A DNA stretch of 64,000 nucleotides from Cristatella mucedo (taxonomy: Eukaryota; Bryozoa; Phylactolaemata; Cristatellidae). The notes below the pieces were generated by a model that saw only the letters and a program-made list of their open reading frames with translations, did not search any database and had not been told where the DNA came from. Where the stretch lies: positions 3,520,501 to 3,584,500 of the forward strand of contig WPIO01000006.1 of NCBI GenBank assembly GCA_009760855.2. Reading direction: 5' to 3'. Below, piece by piece: positions 21,001-28,070 of this stretch. Both the position numbers and the translations under genes were made by a program. Position 1 is the stretch's first letter. Every line of letters begins with the position of its first letter.

Positions 21001-23587
21001 CTGTCCCAGTCGCTGGCTACCGCTATCGGCATGGTCATCAGCATAGAGGCAGTGTGCCGGAGGTTTGCCAGGCATGGCAAATTGAGAAGGGCAGCTAAAT
21101 GCAAACCCTTTGCTGACCGAGCAACAATGAAGAGATCGTCTCAGATGGAGATGGACCCTGGTTCCCTTTGCAGCAGTTGTAAAGCGCCTAGAGAGAGATT
21201 GAGTTCTCTGAGGGCGCTTTATCAAGTGCATTGTTATTATTATTATTATTACCACGCCCACTGCGCGGCAGACGACTGGACTTGATTTTTATGGGCCGAA
21301 GGGTCGAAATTCCTGCTTTACACCAACAGCAAACAGAGAATATCCATAAGTGGTTGAAAAAATGAGATACACCGCACCGACTAGCTCCTGGGCTGAAGTG
21401 GAATTTGAAAGTGGGAGCATACTAGTTTGTGGTTGTTACTGCCCCTCCGGGGTCGAAATTCTCCACCATATCAATGGACTTATGGATCAGCCTTGTACGT
21501 TGATCTGGTTAAAAATACCATGATTCCAAGTGCCCGATTTCATCTTGGGGGAATGATTGCTTTTGGCGCAGTGCAATGACCCGAAGAACACAGCAAAAGC
21601 TTGTACAGGGTGTTCGCTGCAGCAGCTGTCAGAGTCGTGAGTTGGCCGAGTCAGTCGCCCGACCTAAATCCCACAGAGCATTTTTGGCATAGGTTGAAGT
21701 GCTATCTGAGGTCCAATTATGTGCCTACTACGATGCAGAAAGAGCTGTTTAGCCGGATGCAGTACTACGATACTAATATTACCTTGGAGAATTGTGAGGG
21801 ATTACCGGACTCAATGCCTCAACGTTAGAGAGAGGTTATTTAAAACCGTGGACGACCGACCTCCTATTAAATCATTTGTTCTGTAAATATTATTTTTACA
21901 TATGCAAGACGTGAAGCTTGCATATGTAAATATTATTTTTACATATGCAAGACGTGAAGCTTGCATTTAGTGCAAAAGAGCAAACCAGGTTCATTATATA
22001 TTCTCCCGTGTTTGCTAAGTCTGAAGCCATCAGCTGACACCAGGTGGGCGGCATCATTCTACGTAAAACAAGACTTACGAGAAGGAATGCATGTTCAAAT
22101 CGGGGGGGGGGGGGGGGGGGGGGGGGGAAGGGGGAGGGAGGCATCTCGGCAATGCTGCATACGACCCTATGCTACTGTGGTCGCCCTTTCTGTGCACTTT
22201 GCCAGTCCACTGTGTACGTGCCATGCTGCTTCTCCTGCCCGTAAGGGTTGTGCGCTCACGCTGGTCGTTTGATGCTTCAAGGGCCTTGTGTGCCTGATGC
22301 CAGGGCATTGAGGCTGAAGTTGTATCGAGCCCGATCGCTTGGGGTGGCCGGCCATGAGTGTGGAAAGATAGTTGCAACCTCGCACTCTAGCTAGGCAACC
22401 ACACTAGGCGTGGATAGTTCATTTAGTGTCTCCTCCGTGAGTGCTTATGCTCAGCATGCTTGTGCTCAGCTCGGGGTCCCTGCCTGCAGGTAAGGTGCTC
22501 GCTCTGCACTACCGAGCGAGCTTGAGTCCTGCAGAGGGGCAATCCTTTGTTGCCCGCTGGCTGCTACCTATGTGATAGCTGCAGGGGGTCTTCCGGGCCC
22601 CTATGAAAACGAGGCAGCTGAATCAGCCGGTCCATATCTTTGGCTCTCTCTGAACCTTCAGATCGACTGAAGACTCGCCTGCAGGCTGCCGTCTGGACTC
22701 GACGGCAAGCCTTCAACTAAATCGAATGGACAGTGACGTCAGCTGTGCCGATAAAGGAGAAGACCACCCAAGGTGTGCCGTCAGTAGGCAAGCGATTACT
22801 GTTGGCACCACATTTGTGATGCTGCAAGTGTCTTTGTTTGATGGGCTAATAAAATCACTTTCTCAAGTTTGCTCCTACACTTGCCGTGCGCGAGCTCGCT
22901 GCCACCATTGATTGCCATCGTGTCGTGGGTGTTTTCGCATTCGTCATGCACTGGCCAGTTGCCATTAATTTGTCTCGTATCTCTCGTTAAAGTGAGCCTG
23001 CACTGTGCATGGTTTGCAACGCCGATCCGGTTGAGGTGGTATTCGAGCCGTGCGGCCATGCCATCTGCTGCGCCGACTGCTGCATGAAAATGAAGAAGTG
23101 CCTCAAGTGCCAGACGCCGATCGATAACAAAAGGAAAGAGGGTGAGCGACGGTCGGTCGGGAGGGTACATTGCTTCACATTTCCAAAGATGAAGACCGGT
23201 GGCTAGTTTCAAGCTGGCTGGCTGCCGCTGATGTCATGAGCTGGTGACAACGTGCTGCAGTTGCTTGCCGCTTGACGTGCCTCTTTGTTAGCGCGAGACT
23301 TTCGGAGCTGGCATGTGCCAGAAGTCTTCATTCGTCTGCATATAATTTCAGGTGCCACGCGCGTGAACGGTTCTGGTGTGCGTGTGGCAGCAGACGATGA
23401 ATTGGTGAAAGCAATGGAGAGAAAGCTGCAAGAAATGGAAGAGACGCTCACGTGCAACATATGCTTGGATCAAAAGCGAAACGTTGCTTTCCTATGTGGC
23501 CACAGTGCGTGCAGTGACTGCTCTCAGACGTTGCGCGTGTGCCACATGTGCAGGAAGCCTATTACTCGGCGAATAAACCTATTCTAG
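2..23587 (+). CDS. mib2: Mind bomb-like E3 ubiquitin ligase (MIB2-type), 3' two thirds, 12 exons
   Basis: Joined exons: 2-85, 2641-2812, 7242-7372, 9476-9624, 10067-10223, 10349-10503, 13712-13838, 14459-14641, 16459-16643, 22662-22772, 22993-23141, 23352-23587. They sum to 1839 nt, a whole number of codons, with matching phases at all 11 junctions (0,1,0,2,0,2,0,0,2,2,1) and no internal stop. The order is a MIB/REP segment with QKGHGEW and WTFNPAC motifs, about nine ankyrin repeats, a linker and two C3HC4 RINGs at the C-terminus. Mind bomb proteins ubiquitinate Notch ligands such as Delta to drive their endocytosis; MIB1 has three RINGs and MIB2 two, so this is closer to MIB2. The N-terminal part (first MIB/HERC2 and ZZ domains expected) lies before the window. 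The ortholog assignment is inference; the family assignment is firm. Confidence 0.93.
353..455 (-). repeat. SINE-2 remnant
   Basis: On the minus strand this reads as the degenerate 3' half of the second SINE family: GTGGCAACAGCCGTTAAGG, then the tail ending in gctgaatc. No head or target duplication is visible. Confidence 0.5.
968..1141. repeat. 87-bp tandem duplication
   Basis: Two adjacent copies (968-1054 and 1055-1141) differ at one base (gggcccc versus gggccct). It lies inside intron 1. Near identity implies a recent duplication. Confidence 0.95.
1450..1768 (+). mobile_element. L2-like LINE, decayed 3' end
   Basis: Frameshifted remnants resemble the end of the LINE ORF (isoleucine/serine-rich LAPAYLS-like region, then FGDQAF, then KARN-LPSDV) followed by a worn version of the 3' hairpin, aagtgctccgaaagagatt. 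Boundaries are approximate. Confidence 0.55.
2641..2812 (+). CDS. mib2: mind bomb exon 2 (end of REP repeat)
   Basis: Starts after a strong pyrimidine tract (ttttctctag) with [19 protein letters not shown] and TWTFNPAC, completing the REP repeat begun in exon 1. It continues into a polar linker (ESP) and ends in phase 1 at gtacgg. Confidence 0.93.
3712..3822 (+). repeat. SINE-2 remnant
   Basis: Worn copy: gctcgagtcctt resembles the B box, followed by gatagccgctaaggctttt and aatcagcc, which are landmarks of the second SINE family. Confidence 0.45.
4280..4352 (+). repeat. L2/SINE tail fragment with ATT repeat
   Basis: A worn form of the shared 3' tail (ctctagttctcgtagagc, then acaaaatgtcatt) ends in five ATT/TTA units. 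Confidence 0.5.
4443..4545 (-). repeat. SINE-2 remnant
   Basis: The minus strand resembles the 3' half of the second SINE: CCCACAGGAAGCGGG, a worn central part, then the end gttgaatcagctaac. Confidence 0.4.
4589..5015 (+). mobile_element. Chimera: SINE-1 tRNA head fused to L2-like 3' end
   Basis: Bases 4589-4632 match the tRNA-like head of SINE-1 (ggcccaccggttaaggtgct). From 4634 the sequence is the last part of the LINE ORF ([19 protein letters not shown] when translated), its 3' untranslated region, the terminal hairpin and an ATT tract. In other SINE-1 copies the head joins the hairpin tail only. Confidence 0.7.
5025..5145 (+). repeat. SINE-1 partial copy
   Basis: gaccaaggtcgcgggctcaa is the B-box region, followed by a worn hairpin tail (tagattaagctctcgtagg) and an AT-rich end. 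Confidence 0.65.
5683..6660 (-). mobile_element. L2-like LINE, 5'-truncated, decayed
   Basis: The tail lies at the low-coordinate end (tagcaccctaagagaact). Upstream on the minus strand are stop-broken pieces of the reverse transcriptase C-terminal region such as [10 protein letters not shown] and [13 protein letters not shown]. Confidence 0.75.
7242..7372 (+). CDS. mib2: mind bomb exon 3 (first ankyrin repeat)
   Basis: The acceptor ttgtag supplies two bases to complete the phase-1 codon from exon 2. It encodes [10 protein letters not shown] and then [19 protein letters not shown], the start of the ankyrin block. It ends in phase 0 at gtgagt. The Met at 7268 is internal, not a start. Confidence 0.9.
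7770..8690 (+). mobile_element. L2-like LINE, decayed
   Basis: Translated pieces ([40 protein letters not shown]) match the other copies here but are broken by frameshifts. It ends in a worn hairpin and a short A/T-rich tract. It lies in intron 3 of the mind bomb gene. Confidence 0.85.
9476..9624 (+). CDS. mib2: mind bomb exon 4 (ankyrin repeats)
   Basis: After gctgcag it encodes [20 protein letters not shown] and [12 protein letters not shown], two consecutive ankyrin units. It ends in phase 2 at gtaggt. The open frame upstream of 9476 is intron. Confidence 0.92.
10067..10223 (+). CDS. mib2: mind bomb exon 5 (ankyrin repeats)
   Basis: The acceptor ttttctag gives one base that completes the Gly codon from exon 4. 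It encodes [18 protein letters not shown] and [19 protein letters not shown]. It ends in phase 0 at gtagcg. A nearer cag at 10050 would break the frame, so 10067 is preferred. Confidence 0.92.
10349..10503 (+). CDS. mib2: mind bomb exon 6 (ankyrin repeats)
   Basis: It follows ccccccag, only 125 bp after exon 5, the shortest intron of the gene. It encodes [20 protein letters not shown] and [15 protein letters not shown]. The donor gtaagt at 10504 leaves phase 2. Confidence 0.92.
11215..12830 (-). mobile_element. L2-like LINE interrupted by SINE-1
   Basis: From the ATT-type tract at 11226-11259 (aataataat on the + strand) it runs through the hairpin, the 3' UTR and the end of the reverse transcriptase ORF ([20 protein letters not shown] on the minus strand). 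It is split at about 12256-12399 by a SINE and resumes with [19 protein letters not shown]-like sequence. Stops and frameshifts are present. Confidence 0.88.
12256..12399 (-). mobile_element. SINE-1 (tRNA head, L2 tail) nested in LINE
   Basis: On the minus strand: tRNA-like head (TGGTCCAGCGGTTAAGGTGC, A-box-like), B box (GGGCTCGAGCC), short body and a hairpin tail (GATTAAGTTCTCTTTGGGCG), then an AT-rich end. A short catgca duplication flanks the insertion. Confidence 0.85.
12990..13545 (-). mobile_element. Family-B LINE, decayed 3' end
   Basis: It aligns by eye with the clean copy at 24450-25395: landmarks are gtaactccacaaagcc (worn), gacttcatctcgtgcaacat, ggccttgtgggtccaagcg and gacaaaggagacaca. 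No intact ORF remains. Confidence 0.75.
13712..13838 (+). CDS. mib2: mind bomb exon 7 (ankyrin repeat)
   Basis: After atgtttttcag, one base completes a Val codon. It encodes [20 protein letters not shown] and [19 protein letters not shown]. It ends in phase 0 at gtgact. Confidence 0.92.
13880..13945 (-). repeat. L2/SINE tail fragment
   Basis: Short piece only: an AAT tract followed by tagcgcgatcagagaactta and tctttctaggcac, that is, the terminal hairpin on the minus strand. It sits 42 bp after exon 7. Confidence 0.8.
14459..14641 (+). CDS. mib2: mind bomb exon 8 (ankyrin repeats)
   Basis: The acceptor tcctttag gives [20 protein letters not shown], then [20 protein letters not shown] and [10 protein letters not shown]. 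Phase 0 at both ends. This exon has no counterpart in the paralog at 57.7-60.1 kb. Confidence 0.9.
15565..15735 (+). mobile_element. SINE-2 copy
   Basis: tRNA-like head with an A-box-like part (aggtaaggcggttgcc), an inverted repeat gacctcggtcccgaggtc, the B box ggttcgaatcc, and the family tail (gtgatagccgtaaaggctct, ending taaatcagct). Lies in intron 8. Confidence 0.88.
15850..16035 (+). repeat. L2-like 3' fragment with ATT tract
   Basis: Carries the 3' UTR landmark tgattcgtccttcatgtgc, a worn hairpin (agagattcagctctccgagg) and an interrupted ATT repeat. Confidence 0.7.
16459..16643 (+). CDS. mib2: mind bomb exon 9 (last ankyrin-like repeat)
   Basis: After acttgtag it encodes [11 protein letters not shown], then [18 protein letters not shown] and [19 protein letters not shown], matching the region just before the RINGs in MIB2. 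Phase 0 in, phase 2 out at gtaagc. Confidence 0.9.
16745..16905 (-). mobile_element. SINE-2 copy
   Basis: Minus orientation: the end (agctgattcaacagcttcat on +), then the central cgctgctgcttgcagt and a B-box region (ctgaactcgaaccc). Head worn. Confidence 0.7.
16925..17268 (+). mobile_element. L2-like LINE, short 3' end
   Basis: Begins in the last codons of the ORF (ctggaactccctcccgacct), then the 3' UTR with tgctgccactaaccacattt, the hairpin and (ATT)n. Little decay. Confidence 0.9.
17272..17378. repeat. Cluster of three abutting perfect palindromes
   Basis: 17272-17287: arms gagctcc/ggagctc with a 2-nt centre. 17320-17350: 15-nt arms (gtgagcacgtcaata and its complement) around a single c. 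17351-17378: a 28-nt perfect palindrome with arm ttatgttcaggata. The second and third abut directly. Confidence 0.95.
17405..17545 (-). mobile_element. SINE-1 copy
   Basis: On + it reads tagcgccctaagagaacttg (hairpin), gggctcgagcccacgacctc (B box complement) and gagcaccttaaccgctgg (head). Same organisation as the copy at 12256. Confidence 0.87.
17855..18460 (-). mobile_element. Family-B LINE, 3' end
   Basis: An open stretch on the minus strand (18433 to 17999) reads [19 protein letters not shown], then [25 protein letters not shown] and [12 protein letters not shown], the usual C-terminal end of CR1/L2-type reverse transcriptase ORFs. Confidence 0.88.
18655..19370 (+). mobile_element. L2-like LINE, decayed
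   Basis: Worn + strand copy: ctcgacttctgtatctcact, caaaactctgcagctggg and cttgtctgtcgtgaacgtc correspond to the conserved SRLDFCNSL and [10 protein letters not shown] stretches of other copies. Tail poorly preserved. Confidence 0.75.
20185..20340 (+). mobile_element. SINE-2 copy, worn
   Basis: B-box region gtcgtgggtttgattcctgc, then gaccactgcaatcggtggtg and the end ggcggttaaatcagctt. The head is degenerate. Confidence 0.75.
20690..21890 (+). mobile_element. Tc1/mariner-type transposon, decayed
   Basis: At 21637-21710 the + strand encodes [20 protein letters not shown]-like sequence, the catalytic-core hallmark of Tc1 transposases (D in SPDLNP). Upstream pieces with frameshifts resemble the N-terminal helix-turn-helix ([15 protein letters not shown]). 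The element is split at about 21165-21253 by an L2 tail. The transposase cannot be functional. Confidence 0.82.
21165..21253 (+). repeat. L2 tail-only insertion inside Tc1-like element
   Basis: Only the last part of the LINE: gcagttgtaaagcgcctaga, hairpin, tatcaagtgcattgttatt and a TTA tract. It starts just 5' of the hairpin. Confidence 0.88.
21883..21968. repeat. 43-bp tandem duplication with inverted repeat
   Basis: Two copies start at gtaaatatt (21883 and 21926). Each contains acatatgcaag and its complement cttgcatatgt (second copy worn) around acgtgaag. It abuts the 3' end of the Tc1-like element and may be its terminal repeat. Confidence 0.85.
22098..22128. repeat. Poly-G run
   Basis: About 27 uninterrupted G followed by aaggggg. 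On RNA of the mind bomb gene this lies in intron 9. The exact length is likely unreliable in sequencing. Confidence 0.9.
22485..22648 (+). mobile_element. SINE-2 copy, worn, next to exon 10
   Basis: aggtaaggtgctcgctctgc (A-box-like), gagcttgagtcctgc (B box worn), and the tail gaggcagctgaatcagccgg. It ends about 20 bp before the exon 10 acceptor. Confidence 0.65.
22662..22772 (+). CDS. mib2: mind bomb exon 10 (Ser/Asp-rich linker)
   Basis: Acceptor ctctctgaaccttcag, donor gtgtgc. It starts with one base and ends with two, so it fits exactly between exons 9 and 11. It encodes [27 protein letters not shown] and ADKGEDHP, a polar, probably disordered linker before the RINGs. Exons 9 and 11 also join in frame, so it may be alternatively spliced. 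Confidence 0.7.
22993..23141 (+). CDS. mib2: mind bomb exon 11 (RING finger 1)
   Basis: Encodes [20 protein letters not shown], then GHAICCADC and [10 protein letters not shown]: a full C3HC4 zinc-binding set. The KMKKC spacing is typical of the penultimate RING of mind bomb proteins. The acceptor cgttaaag has only a modest pyrimidine tract; donor gtgagc, phase 1. Confidence 0.93.
23352..23587 (+). CDS. mib2: mind bomb exon 12 (coiled coil, RING finger 2, stop)
   Basis: After ataatttcag it encodes [19 protein letters not shown], a short helix, then [35 protein letters not shown] and RRINLF with TAG at 23585-23587. The final hydrophobic/aromatic residues after the last RING are a family trait and are often needed for RING dimer activity. 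All eight zinc ligands are present. Confidence 0.95.
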
Positions 23588-24440
23588 CTTGCTGCCGTGC
23601 TGACGTTGATATTCTGCCGGCTGCCTTTCCATTTGCCCCCAGGCTTGGAAGATCGCCATGTAGAAGGCCAGCCTTCTGTATTGCACCAAGCGATTGTTGC
23701 CATTTTTGGTTAAATGCATTTCTTGTTATGTTGACAGTAGATTGTGATATGAATGCTTTGATGTGCTTTGATCTGGCTTGTTGCCCTGCTTATGCTGTAT
23801 ATAATCATGACCTGTGAAACTGTCTATTGTTTCTGTGCTGGAGACTTGTATCTGCCAGAGGCAGACAGGTCGTAAAGGTCCGTTTTTGAAAATACACCCT
23901 CGGCCGGTCACGGTAATGCTTCGTAACCCGGACAATGTTTGTAACTAAGAACCAAATGTGCTGATGCATGTTGACCCTCCCAGCCAGTGATTGGGGTACT
24001 CTGTCTTCTGTTGACTGGTTGAGATAGATTGATTGTGCTGGTATTTACAGTCACTCTCGTCCTGCAAGACCTGAGATTGGCAGCTTCTTCGGTGTTTTAT
24101 ATTTGTACATGCGGCATGTTCGCTTTGCAGCATCAAAATATTGCATGGCTGTCGACCCTGCTCCTTGCACTACTCATCTAGTGCCTTGAGCTTGAGCTTG
24201 GATCGAGTGACAAAACGACATGACTGTATTGATGAGCTCTTAGTGGCTGAGCTGAGGTCGAGTCGCTTCGTCAGCTAAGCTTGCTGGTTGGTGGACAGTA
24301 AGTTCGTCAGGCTGAAGGCGTCAGGCTGAAGGCGTCAGGCTGAAGGCGTAGGCTGACGTAAGTGCCGGCTGCAGCTTAACCTCTCCAAAAGAACAAAATT
24401 TGTCAGACCGACGAGTTGTTGCAGAGCTCAATTCGTAGCC
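23588..24440 (+). other. 3' flank of mind bomb gene
   Basis: Presumed 3' UTR and intergenic sequence. I find no canonical aataaa close to the stop. A 14-bp unit (gtcaggctgaaggc) is repeated three times at 24306-24347. Confidence 0.6.
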
Positions 24441-25395
24441 TCCTAATGTAATGTCATGTATCTCCGTCTGTAACTCCACAAAGCCATAAAGGTTATGTGG
24501 GTGTTACGCAGGAGAGTTTTGTATAGCACACTCACAGCCTAAGCGGCTTTCGGTATGCATTCGGTAGCCAACAGACTTCGTCTCACGCAACAAAGAGAAA
24601 GTGGGAAGCATAGCAGAGTCAGGAGAACAGTTGAGGTAGTGAGTAGCATGGAAGTAGCAGCTCTTGACTGCTGAAAAGGATGAGCCATAGTCGGCAGCAG
24701 GGGAGTAGTTGTGGCGTAAGAATTGTGGAAGCGACTTCCAGAGTCTAGGACCTGCAGAGCTAAAGCTCCTGTCACCAACGGTCTTTAAGCGGAGGAATGG
24801 GACAGCTAATCTATTGTCCACACAGGACCTGAGGGCGCGAAGAGGCTGAAACTGGTGCAATAATTCAGCTAGGTACGAAGGAGCCAAGCCGTGGCGGGCC
24901 TTGTGGGTCAGCGTAAGAACTTTGCTCTGTATCCGTTGCCCAACCGGCATCCATCCTAGAGCTTTTAGCAAAGGAGACACGTGGTCAAACCTCAGGGACT
25001 TGAAGACTAGCCTTGCAGCCATATTCATAGTCAGCTGCAGTGGCCTAGTTGCTTTTTTTGGTAGCCCAGCCAAAAGGGAATTACAATAATCAAGCCGAGA
25101 CAGGGCTAAGCAGCCAGTTAAATCTTTTGCAAACCACTGTGGAAAAGAGCTCATAATCTTGGATAGAAATCGGATGTGATGGATAGCTGTAGAAGCAGTC
25201 TTGTGAAGATTTTAAAATTGAGGCAGCTGTCAAAAACGACACATAAATTTTGAACACGCGGTGATGGTCGCACAACAGCATCACCTATTAGAAGAGCAAA
25301 GCCTTTTAATCCTGGCACACGCTTAGGGTGTCCTATGAGCAGCAGTTCGGTTTTATCGCTATTTAGTTTTAAGAAGTTTTTCGACATCCAGGATC
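24440..25395 (-). mobile_element. Family-B LINE, best copy
   Basis: On the minus strand: FLKLNSDKTELLLIGHPKRV (RT thumb region), then [40 protein letters not shown] and RLWKSLPQFLRH, with a frameshift between the two main pieces. The 3' end is gtaactccacaaagcc on the + strand, then a tail of ATTAC units (taatgtaatg). It differs from the other LINE family in tail and 3' UTR. Confidence 0.9.
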
Positions 25396-28070
25396 AAATG
25401 TCGGCAAGGCAAGCATTCGGTTTCTCAGTTGCTGCAGCCGATTCCGACGGTGTGCTTCGGCATGCCGGAGTGGACGAGAGCTTCAGCAGGTTTGTTGAGC
25501 GCCTGTATATCGGCTCGCTCCTGGAGCTTCGGGTTCGCGACGAGACGTTAGTGGCATTTCCCTATGACTGCCGGCGTCCGGCAGGGTGACCCTCTATCAC
25601 CGATCCTCTTTGATCTTGCGATGGAACTGGCAGTCAGACTCTCTGCTAACATGCACGAATCCTGTTTCCAGCTTGGTGGAACCTCCTTTGGCAGATGACC
25701 TCACCCTATTCTCACGCACGTCTTCTGATCTTCTGGCCCTCGTGTCCGCAGTTGAACAGGCTTCGTCGACGCTGGGCATGCAGTTCCGGCCGGCGAAGTG
25801 CTGTGTCGTCGCCTGAGAAAGTGCGAAAGTCGTGCCCACCTCAAGCAACCTACATGCCAGGTGGATCTCCGAACTGCTGAAGACGAGTTAGTGGACTACC
25901 TTGGAGCCCCGCAGAGTCTCGGGTAGGCCAGAGCTGAAATAGAGCATGCCTGCTCTTCCCTTGCAAGGGATGTTAACCTACTTCAGGCCAGCCTTCTCGC
26001 CCGTTAGCAAATGCTTGACGCCTTGCGGACTTTCCTCCAGCCACGGCTAGACTATCTTTGTCGGGCGTGGCTTGTGCCTAAGGCGGCTCTCCAAAAAGCC
26101 AAAAAGGCTCTGATGGAGCTATGTCGGCTACTTCGCGTGTGGTCTGCCGAATTTTGCATCGGTGCATTTCCCGTTTGCGCCTCACTCTGTGGGCGAACTT
26201 GGCTTGATCCCTTTCGGGACGAACGCCTCCATCCTACGAGCTGCGAAAGCCTGTCGCATGCTGATCTCACCCGATGCGTGCGTCAAGGTGCCTGTCACAG
26301 ACTCGACCGGGCAGTCGCCAGCCTGGATGGCACGCCATCGTCTGGTGGGGAGCGTTTGCTATACGTGAGCCCAGCAGCCTTCGACCCTGGCAACAGGGTT
26401 GGCCCAATTTCGCTGTGGTCGGACACGCGTAAGTGCCTCAAGCCGCTCTCCTGTCGCCTCTCGCTGACCGGCCCTGAAATGTTGACTGCGTCCACCAACC
26501 CTGACGGCATCAAGCACTGGGTGGTACAACGATATGGTCATCACGAAGCTGCGAGAGTTCGCCAGGCTCGTGGAAGGCCGTGCTTGGGCTGCCCTGCCTT
26601 CACAAGGTCAGCTGCTGCCGGGCTACAGACAGATTCGCCACCCACAGTCACTTCTTGACCTCAGGTCTTGGCCTGTCGTTCCGGGCTTAGCGGTTTGTGC
26701 ACCGAGCGTGACTGGACGTGCTGCCAGCGGCTTCTGCCAGGAATCGGGGATGCCCAGGACGGTTACCAGCTGACGCCTATTCCGCACGGAGGCAGAGACC
26801 GTTTGCCACGAGTTGAACCACTGCCGGCGGTTGCTGCATGCAATTGTAACCGAGTTCCTGGGGTCAAAGGCTATTTCTCGCCAAACCCGCCATACTCCGG
26901 CCACGCTGCCGCTCGCCATGCCGCCGAGCTAGGGTAAGACGAGCGGCCGTCAGGTTAAACATCTTTATAACGCATGTGCCAACAACAACAGGTGAACTAA
27001 ACAAGTCTACAGGGAGGGTCCTATACACAGTACACTACGGGGGCGCAAGACGACGCAGCAAGCGCGAACAAACGTGTTAGTTGGCGTCAGTCGGCTTCGG
27101 CAGTCCTGTCGTTGTACCGACTCCGAATCCAACAGTACGAGCATACGCCGTCCAAAACCCGGCTGGCTGAGTAACTGCTTGGCTAGTCCGAGTCGACAAC
27201 TACCACAGTCGTAAGCTTCCACCGAAAGACGCCAACACACGGGGGGGGGGGGTCACGAACACACTACACGGGGGGGGGGGAACGCGGTATAAACAAGTCA
27301 ACAACGAGCGAGCTGTCCAGCTCCGCTCGGGCCTTGGGTACTAGTTCCCTTGCGTGCGTGGCAGCATCGCCGGAGCACGCCTGCACGAATCCAGGTGCAT
27401 AACTCGGCGAGACCGGGAGCCTCCAACACCACGAATTACTTGGCCAACTTCCCGTACCCAAGAGCCCCGGTGACCCCACGTCACCGCATACATCCGGCCA
27501 TGCCGTAGGGTCCGACCCCGGCCTAGCCGGTGACCCTAACCCTCACTAAAGCCGTCCGGTCCCAGCCAACCGAAACCAGTCTGGGTACACAATTACGGCC
27601 CGACACAACCTGGTTCTGGGTCGCCAAATCGGAGTTCTTCCGGCTACCGCTCAACTGCATGTCGGCAGGCAGCGCCCTCCCGCTTGCCGGCGGTCTAGAT
27701 CTCAAGCGTCGGACCTGGTCGCTGACAGTGGCAGTGATTTAGTAATTGTTGATGTGACGGTGCCGTTCGATTGTGGCGGCCCGGAACTAGACCGATAATA
27801 TGCAGTCATTGCCCGATCTTTCCTGACGGCTGGCTACAGGTCAGCAGTGGTGAGGCCCTTCACGGTCAGGGCTCTCGGCAGCTGGTGGCCAAATAATGAA
27901 GCTTGCCTAGCCGACCGACCTCGGCATCCCACTTGCGGAAAGGACGATATTAAGGCGGCACTTCGTTTCTGACGCCATTACCGGCTCGGAAGCCGTACGG
28001 TCCTTGTTCCTAAGCCGGGAAGCCCGGGTAGCACCCGTGACCCCGGCCGGGTAGGGCACCGCCGGCTAAT
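25396..28070 (+). mobile_element. R2/NeSL-type LINE with restriction-like endonuclease, interrupted
   Basis: Frameshifted + strand pieces: RVRDETLV, GVRQGDPLSPILFDLAMELA (RT motif), FADDLTLFS (active site, YADD variant), LDALRTFLQPRLDYLCRAW, then a zinc-knuckle-like HELNHC region near 26805. Near 27740-27880 come LVIVDVTVPFD and LGSWWPNNEACL, typical of the C-terminal endonuclease of site-specific LINEs. About 27000-27500 separates the two parts and is unrelated. The element is dead. Confidence 0.75.
27000..27500. other. Unassigned insert inside the R2/NeSL-type LINE
   Basis: GC-rich, with two poly-G runs (about 27241-27251 and 27272-27282) in a repeated context (acacacgggggg and cacggggggg). 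It interrupts the LINE between the zinc-knuckle and endonuclease regions. No family recognised. Confidence 0.4.

Larger units (their letters stand above)
16644..22661 (+). other. Intron 9 (about 6 kb)
   Basis: The largest intron. It holds a 24-bp tandem repeat (16682-16729), SINE-2, L2, palindromes, SINE-1, family-B LINE, another L2, a Tc1-like element, a poly-G run and a final SINE-2 ending just before exon 10. I see nothing recognisable in 19380-20160. Confidence 0.8.
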
